NCBI GenBank assembly: GCA_025093985.1
Contig: JACAAK010000009.1
Span: forward strand, 1,302,001 to 1,366,000
Direction of reading: 5' to 3'
Length of the DNA stretch: 64,000 nt
DNA from: Calvatia gigantea
Lineage: Eukaryota; Basidiomycota; Agaricomycetes; Agaricales; Lycoperdaceae
The position numbers and the translations under genes were made by a program. Of this stretch, positions 35,706 through 46,721 are shown piece after piece; the first letter of the stretch is position 1; every line of letters begins with the position of its first letter. A model generated the notes under the pieces. That model worked only from the letters and a program-made list of their open reading frames with translations, was not told the DNA's origin and made no database searches.

Positions 35706-37747
35706 TCACACAGAACCGTGAGGGTTCCGGTACTTCCTGTGCCTGCGAAACGCCCAGTTGATCAATTTCCGGACAGGCCATTGCAAGCGAGAAGCGAAGC
35801 TGATGTCGATGTCTTGGTGATGATGCTTGTTATGAAGGGCAACAAGAATCCAAATCGAGGCGGCTGTTAAGAGTAGTGAGAGCATAACGTAATGAGTCAA
35901 CTTTCCGCGGCCATCGTCCGAAATTTCAGAAATATTCATCCCAAATACTGCCTGTGATGTCGGGCTGAGCAGGGCTACCAATTCTTCATGAACCAATTAC
36001 CTACCGCTGCAAATGATGCGGGAAGGAATACCATGGTGAGGTAAGATATCTGCTTCATTACTGGTCAAGTCCAGCAGTAATAATCATTGTCATGTTTCCA
36101 GCTAGTCAGGATGAAAGGTCACAGGTTCTCACCAGCACTGTCGCGAAAACCAACATTATTGAAGGCCTGGATGCCGTTAGCGCCAATATTGGGGCGGTGA
36201 ATTACCCATGTACCTGATTAACTAGGTTCTCGAGGCGCATGTCCTGCATCTTGCGGAACATTTCCAGCCGCTCTATTTCAGAAACCAGCACATTACACTC
36301 CCGGTCCATGATCTGCGTAGAGCGCTGAATATCAGGGTGGTCATGCATAGTTGGGCTTGGTGTATTCTGAATAAAGAGCACCGACTTCTTAAAATCTTCC
36401 AACAATGAAGTGTAGTGCAGAAGGGAAGCACGGATGATATGTAGCTCTTGCGTTTGGTATACGTCATTGGTTTTCAAGATTTTGGCTTCCTGAAAGCGAT
36501 TAGATTCAGGACGATAGAAGAGAAGGTTATACTTGCGAGCGAACTTATATGCTGATACAGCGTCTCAAGAGCTTCGTCCCATGCATACAAAGCATGCCAA
36601 AGGATACTCAAAAGGACGAAGGTTGGATCATCCGACTGGTTAAAGATACTTCGCCAGTATACACTCTGTCCGGCGAAATGGAATCGGGAGTGAAGAATTT
36701 CTGCGCTCGTACCCAGCCATTCTGCCGGGGGATGATAAGAAATGATTGTGCTGCTATCCTTGTGTCGAATCATGTGCAAGGCCAGCAAGTCGATGAGTAT
36801 AACTTTATTGCCTATCCTTGAAACTGAGGCCCCTCCAAACACTGTGCGGAGATATCATGCTTACTTGAGTAGAGTGACAGAGGGGCCAAGGAATCAACTA
36901 TAGTGGTACCTGCTCGCAAAAGGACCCTGTTAGCGCTATGTGAGGAAGGCATCGGTTTGTCTGGAACTGGGCGGTCGATGGCCCGAAGGAAGTTTAAGAC
37001 AATTGTGATATCTAGAACAGCCTCGCGATGGGTGTCTGAAAGACTCTGAAGCACGACACTTACGATCGGAATCTTCCTCGGGATTGTCTTCCTGGTAACG
37101 TGAAGGGATCCAGTTCAAAGACGAAGAAAAGAAAAAAGGTTCTATGCGGTACCTGCAGCAGTCAGAAGGACGTCATGTACTACAAAGGATCAAAATACTT
37201 GGTTCCCAGCATCTGCATCACAGGACCACTCATATTTTCTATGAAAATTGCACGGATGCGAGTTTCTTCTGGCCTTTTTGCCTTGAAGTAAAAAGTAAGT
37301 TGCCGAGTGGTGAGCGATAACCATAACCAACGGACTCGCCTGGATTTTGGACCAGAACTCTCGTGTATTTCGCGATGTAACCTCATGGTTAGAGGGCTTC
37401 GAAAACCGCCCTTGAGAATTCACATCCACGTAGTAGGTGATACAATGAGGGAATTCTGACCCTGTCCGCTCTCTCAGAAGTCTGGCGATCCCACTGCGTT
37501 CCAAACGAGCGGCTGACCAATTGCGAAAAAATGTGCCCGGGTAACCAACCCAAGCATTGGGATCGTGTGCCTTAAGGCTCTCTAAACTGAACCTTGTGTC
37601 GAAGGGACTATCCTTGTTCAGGTCAGCCCATGGCCACGGTCCCGATGGTGCGGCATGTCGATAAGAGGCGCGAGGAATACGAGGTGGCATTCCATTCGTA
37701 TTTGGAGGGACTTCAGGAGTGGTTATCGGATAGGCCATCACGGTCAA
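35706..37747 (-). CDS. CorA-like divalent cation transporter
   Basis: Fungal member of the CorA magnesium transporter family (pentameric, two C-terminal helices). The N-terminal cytosolic half starts MTVMAYPITTPEVPPN, with IRAIFIENMSGPVMQMLGTKY, IEPFFFSSSLNWIPSRYQED and later a helical region (36477-36202, SEIERLEMFRKMQDMRLENL). The membrane part has KQISYLTMVFLPASFAA, the invariant GMN motif in FGMNISEI (about 35930-35950), then a second helix (YVMLSLLLTAASIWILVAL). Several introns; splicing is in frame where checked (FDPL to YRIEPF). Such genes are numerous in Agaricomycetes, and which ion is carried is unknown. Confidence 0.82.
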
Positions 37748-38892
37748 GCAAGATGAACGTAGCTACAGGGTTGGGGCCTGCACCTACCTATATCACGGTC
37801 TTGAAGAAGCGCCTTTGGATACAGGATGAACTTCTAGTGTCATTTTGTTGGAGAACTATTCTTGGTCGACGATGATATTTCCGGTGATTTGTGGCGACGG
37901 GTATCCAACTGACTACCTCTCCCCAATGATGAAGACGAAGCATCGGCCTGCTTGCTGGGAAGATTGACAAAAGACAGATAATCAAAACGTTCTTTTAGGA
38001 ATTGGTTTGCGCCGGCGGACGAGACAATCGACGGTAGGTATGAGTCTGGTTGTTAGCAGACACTTACCTCGCGCACCGCTGTGACACCACAAAGAGACTC
38101 GGAGTCTGATGAAAAGTGGCACTTTCCTCACGTGGGGTTCAAACTTTGAATTCATGGAGAACTCCAACCATGATGAAACGGATTGTTATCAAAAGCCTGG
38201 AGTGTCTTCATTATATGGAAACCTGTGGGGGAAATTACAATTTTCAGCGCTGAACATTGAGTACAAGTGACATAGCCGGCAAGAGTGAAACGAGGAAGGT
38301 TCGATTGAATTTCACGTGACTTCGCTGCTAACACACGAATAAAAAATACCATGAAATTGCAACCTCAGAAGAAAGGAATCCTGAGCCCAGCACGAACGAT
38401 GCCTAACTTTACTTCAACGCTCGATGCAGTCTTCACTGCGTTGGTTCCAACCCACAAGTCACAACCGGAAGTCGATTCAAATTTCCATAGAGATGCTTCT
38501 TTTGGGGAGGGGAGGAACGGAGCAGCCGCTTCAGGTTTCTGCGTCTTTGTTCCGTGGACTGCGCTTCCAAGGGATACCAGATTCTCGAATTTAAGTCATA
38601 CTCCGGTGTCATAGGGTTCCAGTACTAACCGAACGGAAAGGCCAGCCGCTAAAAGCTCCCGAGGTGCCTGTGTCCAGATTGCTGCGGACACGAGCCAGAA
38701 CTTAGGACACTCAGTGTTCTTGTATGTAATCTGACAGCGAAGGTACAAGAAATTCCGAAAATCCGGGAGCGGGATCTTGTCATATCCCAGAACCTGAAAG
38801 AATCCCGTCCGGTGACTTCATCTGTCATAGGTTTCGAAAGACTGCATTTTTCTGTATCTGAGATAAAAATGGGAATCAAGTGTACTGGGAAC
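37748..38892. other. Intergenic, no gene seen
   Basis: Upstream of the CorA-like gene and downstream of the pectate lyase, both on the minus strand. Open frames of 60-107 codons here have no motif. Confidence 0.5.
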
Positions 38893-40287
38893 TTAGGAGC
38901 TAATATCAGATGTGCTGTAGAGGCAGTACTGAGAAGAGGTGTCGTTAGGTTCGCGTGGGCTGTATGGTACATTAGGGTGACTTACCTTCCCATCGGGTCC
39001 CTCGCCGGTTTCGACGGGCTCATCACCGTTGCTGTTGCCGGTGAACCTCTGACAGATGGTATCAACACTCTGAGCCCGAGTCGTCCTGATTGTGGCAGTG
39101 CTGGGGAGAAGGTGGGTGAGCTATTATTGCCGGGCACCATTCCGGTCTTTGACTTACTCTCCGTAGTTCCTACATTTGAAGACTAGTTAGGGAAGATCTG
39201 CAGTGTAAAATATGGAAAACATACGTGTTGATTCCGGCAAGGACGTCACCATTTACGGCCCACACATCGTTGATTTGGACTACACGCTTATACTGGGTTC
39301 CGCAGTTTCCACACTAACATAGGGTAAGCATCAATTGAGTGGACTCATGAGTATTGGTATTGTTCACTTACGCTGCGATAGAGTTTTCCGAAATCTTCGA
39401 CGTAGAACTTGGGGGGATCAATGGTTTGGGATGGCCAGAAAAGCAACTACCCTCGCTTACCGAGTTAATAACCACCTGTATTTTGTTCGTAAGCTGCAGG
39501 TGGGTTTACAAACAACGTAATCACGAACCGTTCCGCCACCGTTGTGCTGAACAACTTTGTCACTTGCGTGCTACATTGGTATTCATAATTGGAATGGGTC
39601 TATAGACTTTGCAGAGTATATTCATACCTTAGCCTAGTAAATCGCGTATGAGTGACTTTTAATTGGTGTTTATAGTAAAGCGCATCCAGGGCTTACTCCT
39701 CCATAGTTAATGCGCGAGGTGCCGCTCTTTTGCTTGAGTGTAACTGCGTCTTCGCAAACGTCCTGACGAAATCCTGGTCAACATATTAAACAATGTTGGA
39801 TGGGAACGCATATACCTCGAAGTAAACATGGTCCAGAGTGCAAGAGCCTTAATAAAAAACGCCGGTCAGGCGTGGACGATCTCTATCAAAAGAAATCGTG
39901 GAACATACCAAGACAATGGACACCCTCGGATTGGTTGGCACCAATCGTAACTCGACTGAGAGTTGCGCCTTCCTCAAGCAGGAAGACTGCATCTGAGTCA
40001 CCACCCTCAGATTGGCCATTGCAACCACCGGAACCGCGGTCATAACGGGTGTAAGCCTTAGAGGGAGTGAAAGTGGTTCCGGCCTTGACCGTGATGGGGG
40101 AGCTCAAGGACGAGGTGGTAGGTGGGGTGGGGAACACGTTAGTGGCCGCGCGGGGTTCCAACCTACATGAGATCCATTTTAATCAGCATCATTCTGGCAT
40201 TAGACATTAACTTATAAATAGAGCAACTGACGGGTTAGCGACAACCAGGGAGCCCAAAACGACCAAGGAGAAGAGCTTGGAGAACAT
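38893..40287 (-). CDS. Secreted pectate lyase, polysaccharide lyase family 3
   Basis: Extracellular enzyme that cleaves de-esterified pectin by beta-elimination. A signal peptide starts MFSKLFSLVVLGSLVVANP. The mature part begins near LEPRAATNVFPTPP. PL3 motifs in order: SEGGDSDAVFLLEEGATLSRV, IGANQSEGVHCLG, DVCEDAVTLKQKSG (conserved acidic calcium-site region), DKVVQHNGGGTV, FYVEDFGKLYRSCGNC, WAVNGDVLAGINTNYGD, TATIRTT and a Cys-containing end at TAA 38893. At least seven introns, and all junctions I checked hold frame. Enzymes of this family are used by plant-associated fungi. The gene appears functional. Confidence 0.88.
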
Positions 40288-41996
40288 TGCGAATCAGGGT
40301 GCTTGCGTTGTTGGCTGCTAAAGTTCGAAAACTCGGAGGTTTGAAGGGCGAGAACCTTTGAATCTTTTATACACATCCAGCACGACCTTCTAAGAAGACA
40401 AACGGAAACGGATCGACCAGGGAATACCATACAACGGACAGAACAATTCCGGGCGGGCCGTAAGCTCTGTATGCAAACAATGAAGAGGGCAGACAGGAGG
40501 TCCTCAAAAGCACGTCGAACACCATAGTGTGAGCTTGGCATGGAGTGCCGAATCACTTCTTACGGGTAACGCGAAGGAAGAAGTCAAAAGGATCAACAAC
40601 GGTTAAAAGGCAAACAGCCTACGTGGCGTTAGCTGACCAGGAAGGAAAGCCCAATGAATCCGAGCGGTCCGCCTGGGCTGTAGTCGTTGTTGTTAAAACC
40701 TCGTACCCGGCGTCAACATGTGAAGACGGGTTTTCCTCGATCATAGTCCGACCAGAGTGACGAGAACGGATTGCAAAGGGGGGCTCGACGCAGGTTCACG
40801 TGGTCTACGGCAAGCGACAACATGCTCGCCCCTGTACTTCTGTAGTGTCACCTGGTGTTGACGAAGCGGTACACTTCCAGAAAGTAGGACGGGAACGGAA
40901 AAATCCCGGATTCGGCACATGAAAAACGATCTTGTTCTGCAGCGGACCTTGCGCCTTTGCGAGGGCACCCAAGGCTCTGATGATTGTTGAACTTACATTT
41001 ATGTTCTCAAGAATACCTCGAGCTGGGGAAGTCTTCTGGCTCTTGGGTCTTGATTCGGCGAGTTGGGAAGTCCGTCGAGCCCGGGACACCGAAAAAAAAG
41101 CTTAGAGTTGTGATTACTGAGGAAATCAAAATTTCTGACCACTGGCCAAGTCATAAATGTAGAAGTCATCCAGTTGGGAGCCTCGAGACGATATTGTCAG
41201 AGAAAAGCGTTCATAAAATTCAACGCGTTCTGCTTAAGTCGCACATAGTCACGTGACACCGACTCTTTCTGTGAAATCCATTCATCGATACACCAACCAG
41301 CGTTCAAACGTTCACCATGTTCCCTGTTCCTACCTTAAAAATCTTGCCCACAACCCTCTCGATGAACACGGGTGATCGCTTATATACCGCAAGGATGAGG
41401 TATTATTGATCAGGGGCGGCAGGGAGCGCCTTGTCTTCCTGAGTCATTATGGGTGGTGCCTCAAATTGGGATGCATTGTGTTACATGCGTAGCATGGTCT
41501 CGGGATACTCTTGTCCTCTTACTGCCACCTTCTTTGACTTTATCGATCAACCCTTTTGCCATTCTACCGGACTTCAGGTGGGGTATACTGCGTGTTGGTT
41601 GCATGTATCAGCTTCAGGTGCGCTTATGTTGCTCATTTGACAGGCCTTGCGATGGCATCGTTTCTAATCCTGATGGCGCCTCTAATTAGCCAATGTCATT
41701 GCTAATACCTTCCATGGATCATTTGGAAGAAGGCTGATGAATTTGTGAGGGCATAGGGAGAAACTAATATTACAGCTTCGTTAACGAAATGGAAGTAAGT
41801 AGCGAGTCCAAGCAGTTGGAGGCATATTGAACGCATCAAACAGGGAGAGTATCGTAGAGCTAGTAATGTCCAACCAGGAGACATTCACCAGTAATGCCGC
41901 CATCCCAAGAAAACAAAAGAAAAAAGAAACAGGTATCTTTTCTAGTGGGTATGTTCAAATGATATGACAGTACACAGGCTGGGGTATACTTATACC
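40288..41996. other. Intergenic stretch of 1.7 kb, no gene seen
   Basis: No supported coding region on either strand. A CACGTG hexamer lies at 41251-41256. The left part is the promoter of the pectate lyase. Confidence 0.5.
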
Positions 41997-43037
41997 TCAA
42001 GCAGTGGCCAAACCAATAGCTCGGGCACCGGCACCAACGCCTCCATTCCAAGCCTTGAATCTCTCCGAGAGAGAGTTTGATAAAGGCTCAACCTCGTATT
42101 CTTCATCATACAAGGACCGTCCCATACCTCTGGAACGGGCCCAGACGGATATGTAGAGTATTCGCTTCAACTTTCGGTTGAGGAAGAACCAGTGGGACGA
42201 CCAAAGCAATGCTCCGCGGCGTTTGCTAGGAGCATGGTAGTGGTACATAGAAGAGGCCACCTCCTCGGGGCCGGTCACGTCGGAGGCATCATGACGAGGT
42301 TTAACCTCGTCGATGTCGTAGTCGTCAAACTCAAAGGTCGCATCGTCATCAGACGAAGAATCAGCGACGGATACAGTGTCTTCCTCGTCGTCGGAGAAGG
42401 CATTAGCATGGGGGTCGGCCTCGATCTCTGGAGTGTAGGAGAACACCTCGCAGTCAGAGAGGCCGATGACTTCATCGATTAGGCGGAAGAGAACTGGATG
42501 GGTTCCTGACACTATTGATGGAGGACTGAGTGGGCCGGAGAGAATTTGATTATAAGGAGATGTTGAAGGAGGCGGAAAGATGTCAGGCGAAGAGGGAGGA
42601 TAAGACGAGTAGGATCTGGGAGCTGCTACGCCTGGACGTTGAGGCGACACAAGAGTGTTACTAAGCGCATTTAGGACGCTCGCGCCACTCTTCTCCTTGA
42701 CAAAATGGGAAGGTCGCACATCGGAGAACTCGTAGTCGGGGAAAGCGATATTGAGGGTAGCAATTAGGAGGTAGAGGGTCTTGCGGGAAGCGTGTTTATC
42801 AATGGGCCCGAAAGGGGTCATTTCTGCTTCTTGGTCAAGGTTAAGCCAGGATGGGAGTGGGGGAGAATTGGAGACTTCGTCCTTGTATGCGGACTCGAGC
42901 GTTTTAAAAAGTTTCTTGTCGCGCTTGATGTTCTTACAACTGTAAACCTCCATACGAGTGTGGACAGAGCATTCGGGGCCCTCATGGGCGAGAGACTGCG
43001 CAAGACGTGCGAGAGCGGGGTTCTCGATATATTTCAT
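41997..43037 (-). CDS. MAF1: Maf1, repressor of RNA polymerase III
   Basis: TOR-responsive negative regulator that binds RNA polymerase III and lowers tRNA and 5S RNA synthesis. One exon of 346 codons. The N-terminal box MKYIENPALARLAQSL is followed by GPECSVHTRMEVYSCK. The central region has TPFGPIDKHASRKTLYLLIATLN and FPDYEFSDVRPSHFVKE (box A/B region). After a Ser/Pro-rich linker come HPVLFRLIDEVIGLSDCEVFSYTPE, a long acidic stretch, then LLWSSHWFFLNRKLKRILYISVWARS. The conserved boxes are complete. The acidic tract is longer than in yeast but such variation is usual. Confidence 0.93.
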   Translation of the reverse strand: MKYIENPALARLAQSLAHEGPECSVHTRMEVYSCKNIKRDKKLFKTLESAYKDEVSNSPPLPSWLNLDQEAEMTPFGPIDKHASRKTLYLLIATLNIAFPDYEFSDVRPSHFVKEKSGASVLNALSNTLVSPQRPGVAAPRSYSSYPPSSPDIFPPPSTSPYNQILSGPLSPPSIVSGTHPVLFRLIDEVIGLSDCEVFSYTPEIEADPHANAFSDDEEDTVSVADSSSDDDATFEFDDYDIDEVKPRHDASDVTGPEEVASSMYHYHAPSKRRGALLWSSHWFFLNRKLKRILYISVWARSRGMGRSLYDEEYEVEPLSNSLSERFKAWNGGVGAGARAIGLATA

Positions 43038-43606
43038 GTTGAGGTGTCGTAGATGTGGTGGAGCGGGGTGGCTCGGGTAGGATGCGGTGGCCGCAGGGGA
43101 CGGCGGTGATGGGGGAGCGGGGGGTGGAGTGAGGCTTTGGATTGTTTGTCCGTGTCTGCATACTTAGTCTAATAGACGTGACGTCTTGGTTACCTTTTTG
43201 GTGCACCCTTACGATTTCAGCCTGCCTCCATTTCGTTTATTTCCATAACCCCTGGTTTTCCACCTCCACCCCTTCAAACGCACGTTGTAAAGTATCGTGG
43301 CGTCTCTCCGTATATCACTTATATTTACCCTTTCGTTATTTACTGTACTTACATCTGACTTTGGGTCAATACCTTTATTCATTGGCGAACCTGCCTGCCG
43401 CTTCACACGTGCTCATCGGTGCGCTATTTTTGTCAACCCACCTCCGATCCTTTGTCAAACGTTGATCTCTTCAACTCCTTCACTTTCTACGGTACAGGCA
43501 TTAGGAATTATGTACAGTTACAGACATGTGAATACCAGGTAAAAAATCTATTTTTTTCAATTGCTATGACGCAAGCACTCTTGCCGACCGACCGAGGTCA
43601 CCTAGT
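43038..43606. other. Intergenic, no gene seen
   Basis: Promoter of Maf1 on the left and the 3' flank of the next gene on the right. No supported gene. Confidence 0.5.
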
Positions 43607-44278
43607 TTACCGTTTTTTGTTGCTGTTGTTGCCAGGAGCGTTGTTCAAATTAGAGTCGTTATCGGGTCCATAATATCTAAACATCGTCTTTCCCTTTCCC
43701 TGGCCTGTACCGCTATCAAAGCCAGAGCGATATTTTTGCTTTCGACGGCGAACACTCCAGGGTATCATCGTTATGCCCTCTTTGGCTGCGTCGCTGTCAG
43801 GTGAGATTGCGATCCGGTCGCAAGCGACAAACGGTGGACAGAACTTCAGTGGAGGTGTAGGGAGAGAATTTTGGGTGGTCAGAGTTGGAGTCGACGACGA
43901 CGAAGCGGAGGATGAAGTGGGTGCCTTTGATCGATTATCTAGCGTTGATTTGGTGTACGGGGGGTCGCTGGGAATGGGGTATGGATTAGAAACCGCCGTG
44001 GTTGTCGTAAGGTATGACTGTGAGCGCGAACGCGGCCGCATCTTCGACGTGGAAGAACTAGAATTTGAAGACGGCATTTCTAAAACCGCCCCACCATCTG
44101 AATTGACGATAAACATAGTTAGGTGGTATGACCAAGTGCGCTAGTCATTGATGGGCGGGGCCAATTCACCTGTGCCGACCGTAACGCTTCTAAGGCGCGA
44201 AGCGGGTCCAGACCCAGTGGTGCGTGCATTCGACCGAGCACGAGGGCGGCGTCCATCGTTGGTGTGCTCTGTTGCCAT
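43607..44278 (-). CDS. Unknown, probably disordered Ser/Arg-rich protein
   Basis: I do not recognise it. A first exon from MATEHTNDGRRPRARSNART splices after SVTVGT through a 77-base intron to DGGAVLEMPSSNSSSST. The rest is rich in Ser, Thr, Pro, Arg (KMRPRSRSQSYLTTTT) and ends with IPWSVRRRKQKYRSGFDSG, GKGKTMFRYYGPDNDSN and a Lys/Arg/Asn tail. The open frame of 169 codons in exon 2 supports coding. No domain is seen. Confidence 0.45.
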
Positions 44279-45934
44279 CGAAGGTATAGGCTGGGAAGCT
44301 AACACAAAAGACAATAAGATACCGCGGTTAGGCGAGAGAAAATCCAGACGCCCGAACGGCACTCAATACGTACAAGCAAGTCGGAGGGGGGGTTGATCTG
44401 GCATAAGTGGTGTCGGGAGATGAAAGGGTCCCGAGGCCTGGGGAGCTGCGTGAAGAAGGCGGGGAGTCTATGCGGTCGTCGATCGTATTCGCACCTTGTT
44501 GAGATCAAGTTCCCTCGAATAATGTGGTATAGATGAACACACCTCCGACGGCGGGTAGGACAGGCAACACAATCTTCCCATCTTGTCGTCTTGGGAAGAG
44601 CTCTGAGGAGAGGTGGCAAGCGGAGCAAAAGCATGATCGATCTGGATGTTCTTGCGAGGATTGGCAGCGCATTTTCGGTCGACCCGGAGTGGAAGTTGAG
44701 GATAAAGAGGAGAGGGGAGGGAAGGGGGCGAAGGAACGAAACAGAGCGAACGAGAGCGAGATGTAAAAGAACGACAGCAAAGGGGCATGGCCTCTCTGGT
44801 TCTGACGTTCCTATTCATAAATCATTTCGGTGCGTGTCCGAGTTTAGATCTTGTTCAGGAAGAGTCGTCGCGTTACCCACAGCGTTAAAACCTTCTGGCG
44901 ATTCGCGAAGGGCAAGCCGACCACTCTCACAAGCGAATAAATGGTACCTGGCCGATGTTGAAAGACAGTCACAAGTCTGGAAAGTCTAATAACCCGGCCC
45001 TGAGTTTCATTACTCGAGAGAGAGAGCCTTGTGATCAGGGTCCCACCAAAGAGGGCGACCGAGTCGTGACAGTGATATTGCTCATCATGAGCCTTTCTGT
45101 GTCATCATGTCCGGAGTGAGCCTAAGAGAAATACCGGATGCAAGTAGCCTGTCCACTCTTCGTGTTAGAGTCTTGAGACACTGGCCTCGGGGTAAGACGG
45201 GAACGTTTGCTCGTAATAGCGGATCAAATGGTATTCGGGACCGTGAAGACTGGAGGCTCTAAAACGGACATTTGGGGACATGGGGCTGGCTCGAAGAAAA
45301 CAAACCACATTTTACGTGCGAAGAGAAGCGACGAGTTGTACGTATCGGCGGGCTTGCACGATAAGTCTTTGTCAACTGATCTTGTCTTCCCTCTGCCTCT
45401 GCGTGTTCCCAGCACATCTCCGTTTTCACACGTTTTTTTTAGCAGGCTGCATCTGTCAAATTCCATACCAAATTATTTGTTAAATTCACCCTTTCCCATA
45501 TGTTTGTAATAGCTCCCGGACTCGAGTAGACAACGAGGGAAACGGCCTACCCTTGCTCTTGCTTTGTGGAAGGAGAAGGAAATTGCCAATGAAGGGACCC
45601 GGCGCGCTAGAAGCACGGCCAATTGGGGGTAGTAACGGTCCTGCTTAATTGCAGCAAATTCCACAATGGATGAGGGGCGACAGCGTTAATACGATGCATC
45701 CAGATCTACACCTACTGTGGCCAGGTATCATGTGTTTTCATACTGGGGACGGAGTTTATGCCTCTATGGATGGGAGCGCAGGCACCTGGCAGGGCAAGAA
45801 CAGGTATGGTCACATGCTCACAACGGCTCGTTAATCATATGCCAACTCGACGCCTACCGCATTAAATCTCGACCCTTTCCATCCCACACCTCTTCACCAA
45901 CTTTTATCCCCTCCACAACCATCTACTGGTACAC
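44279..45934. other. Intergenic stretch of 1.65 kb, no gene supported
   Basis: Several overlapping open frames on both strands (44299-44989) look like chance frames in GC-rich sequence. The right end is the promoter/leader of the SCP2 gene. Confidence 0.45.
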
Positions 45935-46487
45935 ATGTCCGACGATATCAAAGCTCCCGGCTTCAAGGTCCGTTTTTAATAACGTTGTCATTGGGCCAAA
46001 AGAATCTCATCTCCGGACACAGTCTTCCGAACTCATCGCTAACCTCCAGTCTGGTTTCGCAAAGACCAGCGATAAAGAACGGCAAGATCTCATCAAGAAG
46101 GTTCATTTATGACTCCATTTCATCTGCGAATACAACCCTGACCTCGTTTCAGACCAACGGCATCTTCCAACTCGAAGTCTCGAAGGATGGGGAGACTGCC
46201 ATCTGGACCATTGACGCAAAGAAGACCGGGACTGTATACAAGGGAAAGGCCACGCCCAAGGCCGATGTCACAATCATCCTTGCAGACGATGTCCTTGTTG
46301 ATCTTGCGAACGGTAAAGTACGTCATTGCTCCCTATCCGTTTCACTTGCCTTTCGTTCAACCACAACCACGCTTCCCAGCTCAATGGCCAAAATGCTTTT
46401 ATGACCGGCAAATTGAAGACACGGGGCAACATTATGCTTGCTACCAAGCTTGACAATGTCCTCAAAACTGCCAAGGCCAAGCTTTGA
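45935..46487 (+). CDS. SCP2-type sterol/lipid carrier protein
   Basis: A small stand-alone SCP2 domain protein of about 120 residues, which binds lipids or acyl-CoA, often in peroxisomes. Exon 1 reads MSDDIKAPGFK, exon 2 SSELIANLQSGFAKTSDKER, exon 3 TNGIFQLEVSKDGETAIW and VDLANGK, and exon 4 LNGQNAFMTGKLKTRGNIM, ending KTAKAKL. Introns of about 45-55 bases are all in frame. The C-terminus AKL is close to a peroxisomal PTS1 (SKL-type), so peroxisomal targeting is likely. The conserved block QNAFMTGKLKxxGN is typical. Confidence 0.92.
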
Positions 46488-46721
46488 ATCCCATAAAACG
46501 GCATATACTCATCACAATGCATTCATGTATTCACCAAGTCTTAATGATTGTATCCATTGCAACACGGCTTCTCCGCTTGGTTATAATAACATATTAGCAA
46601 CTAGAGTGATGTGTGTATTGTATTGGAGGTGGGGGGATCTGTGTTACTCCACAGAATATCTACGTCAATGTCAGTTACAAATCTGAGGTAGAAAATGCAG
46701 GGACAGAACAGAAGAGAGATG

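Noticed and set aside
44299..44989. Several open frames of 77-132 codons on both strands
   Set aside because: Mutually overlapping, low complexity and without domain signatures; GC-rich chance frames.
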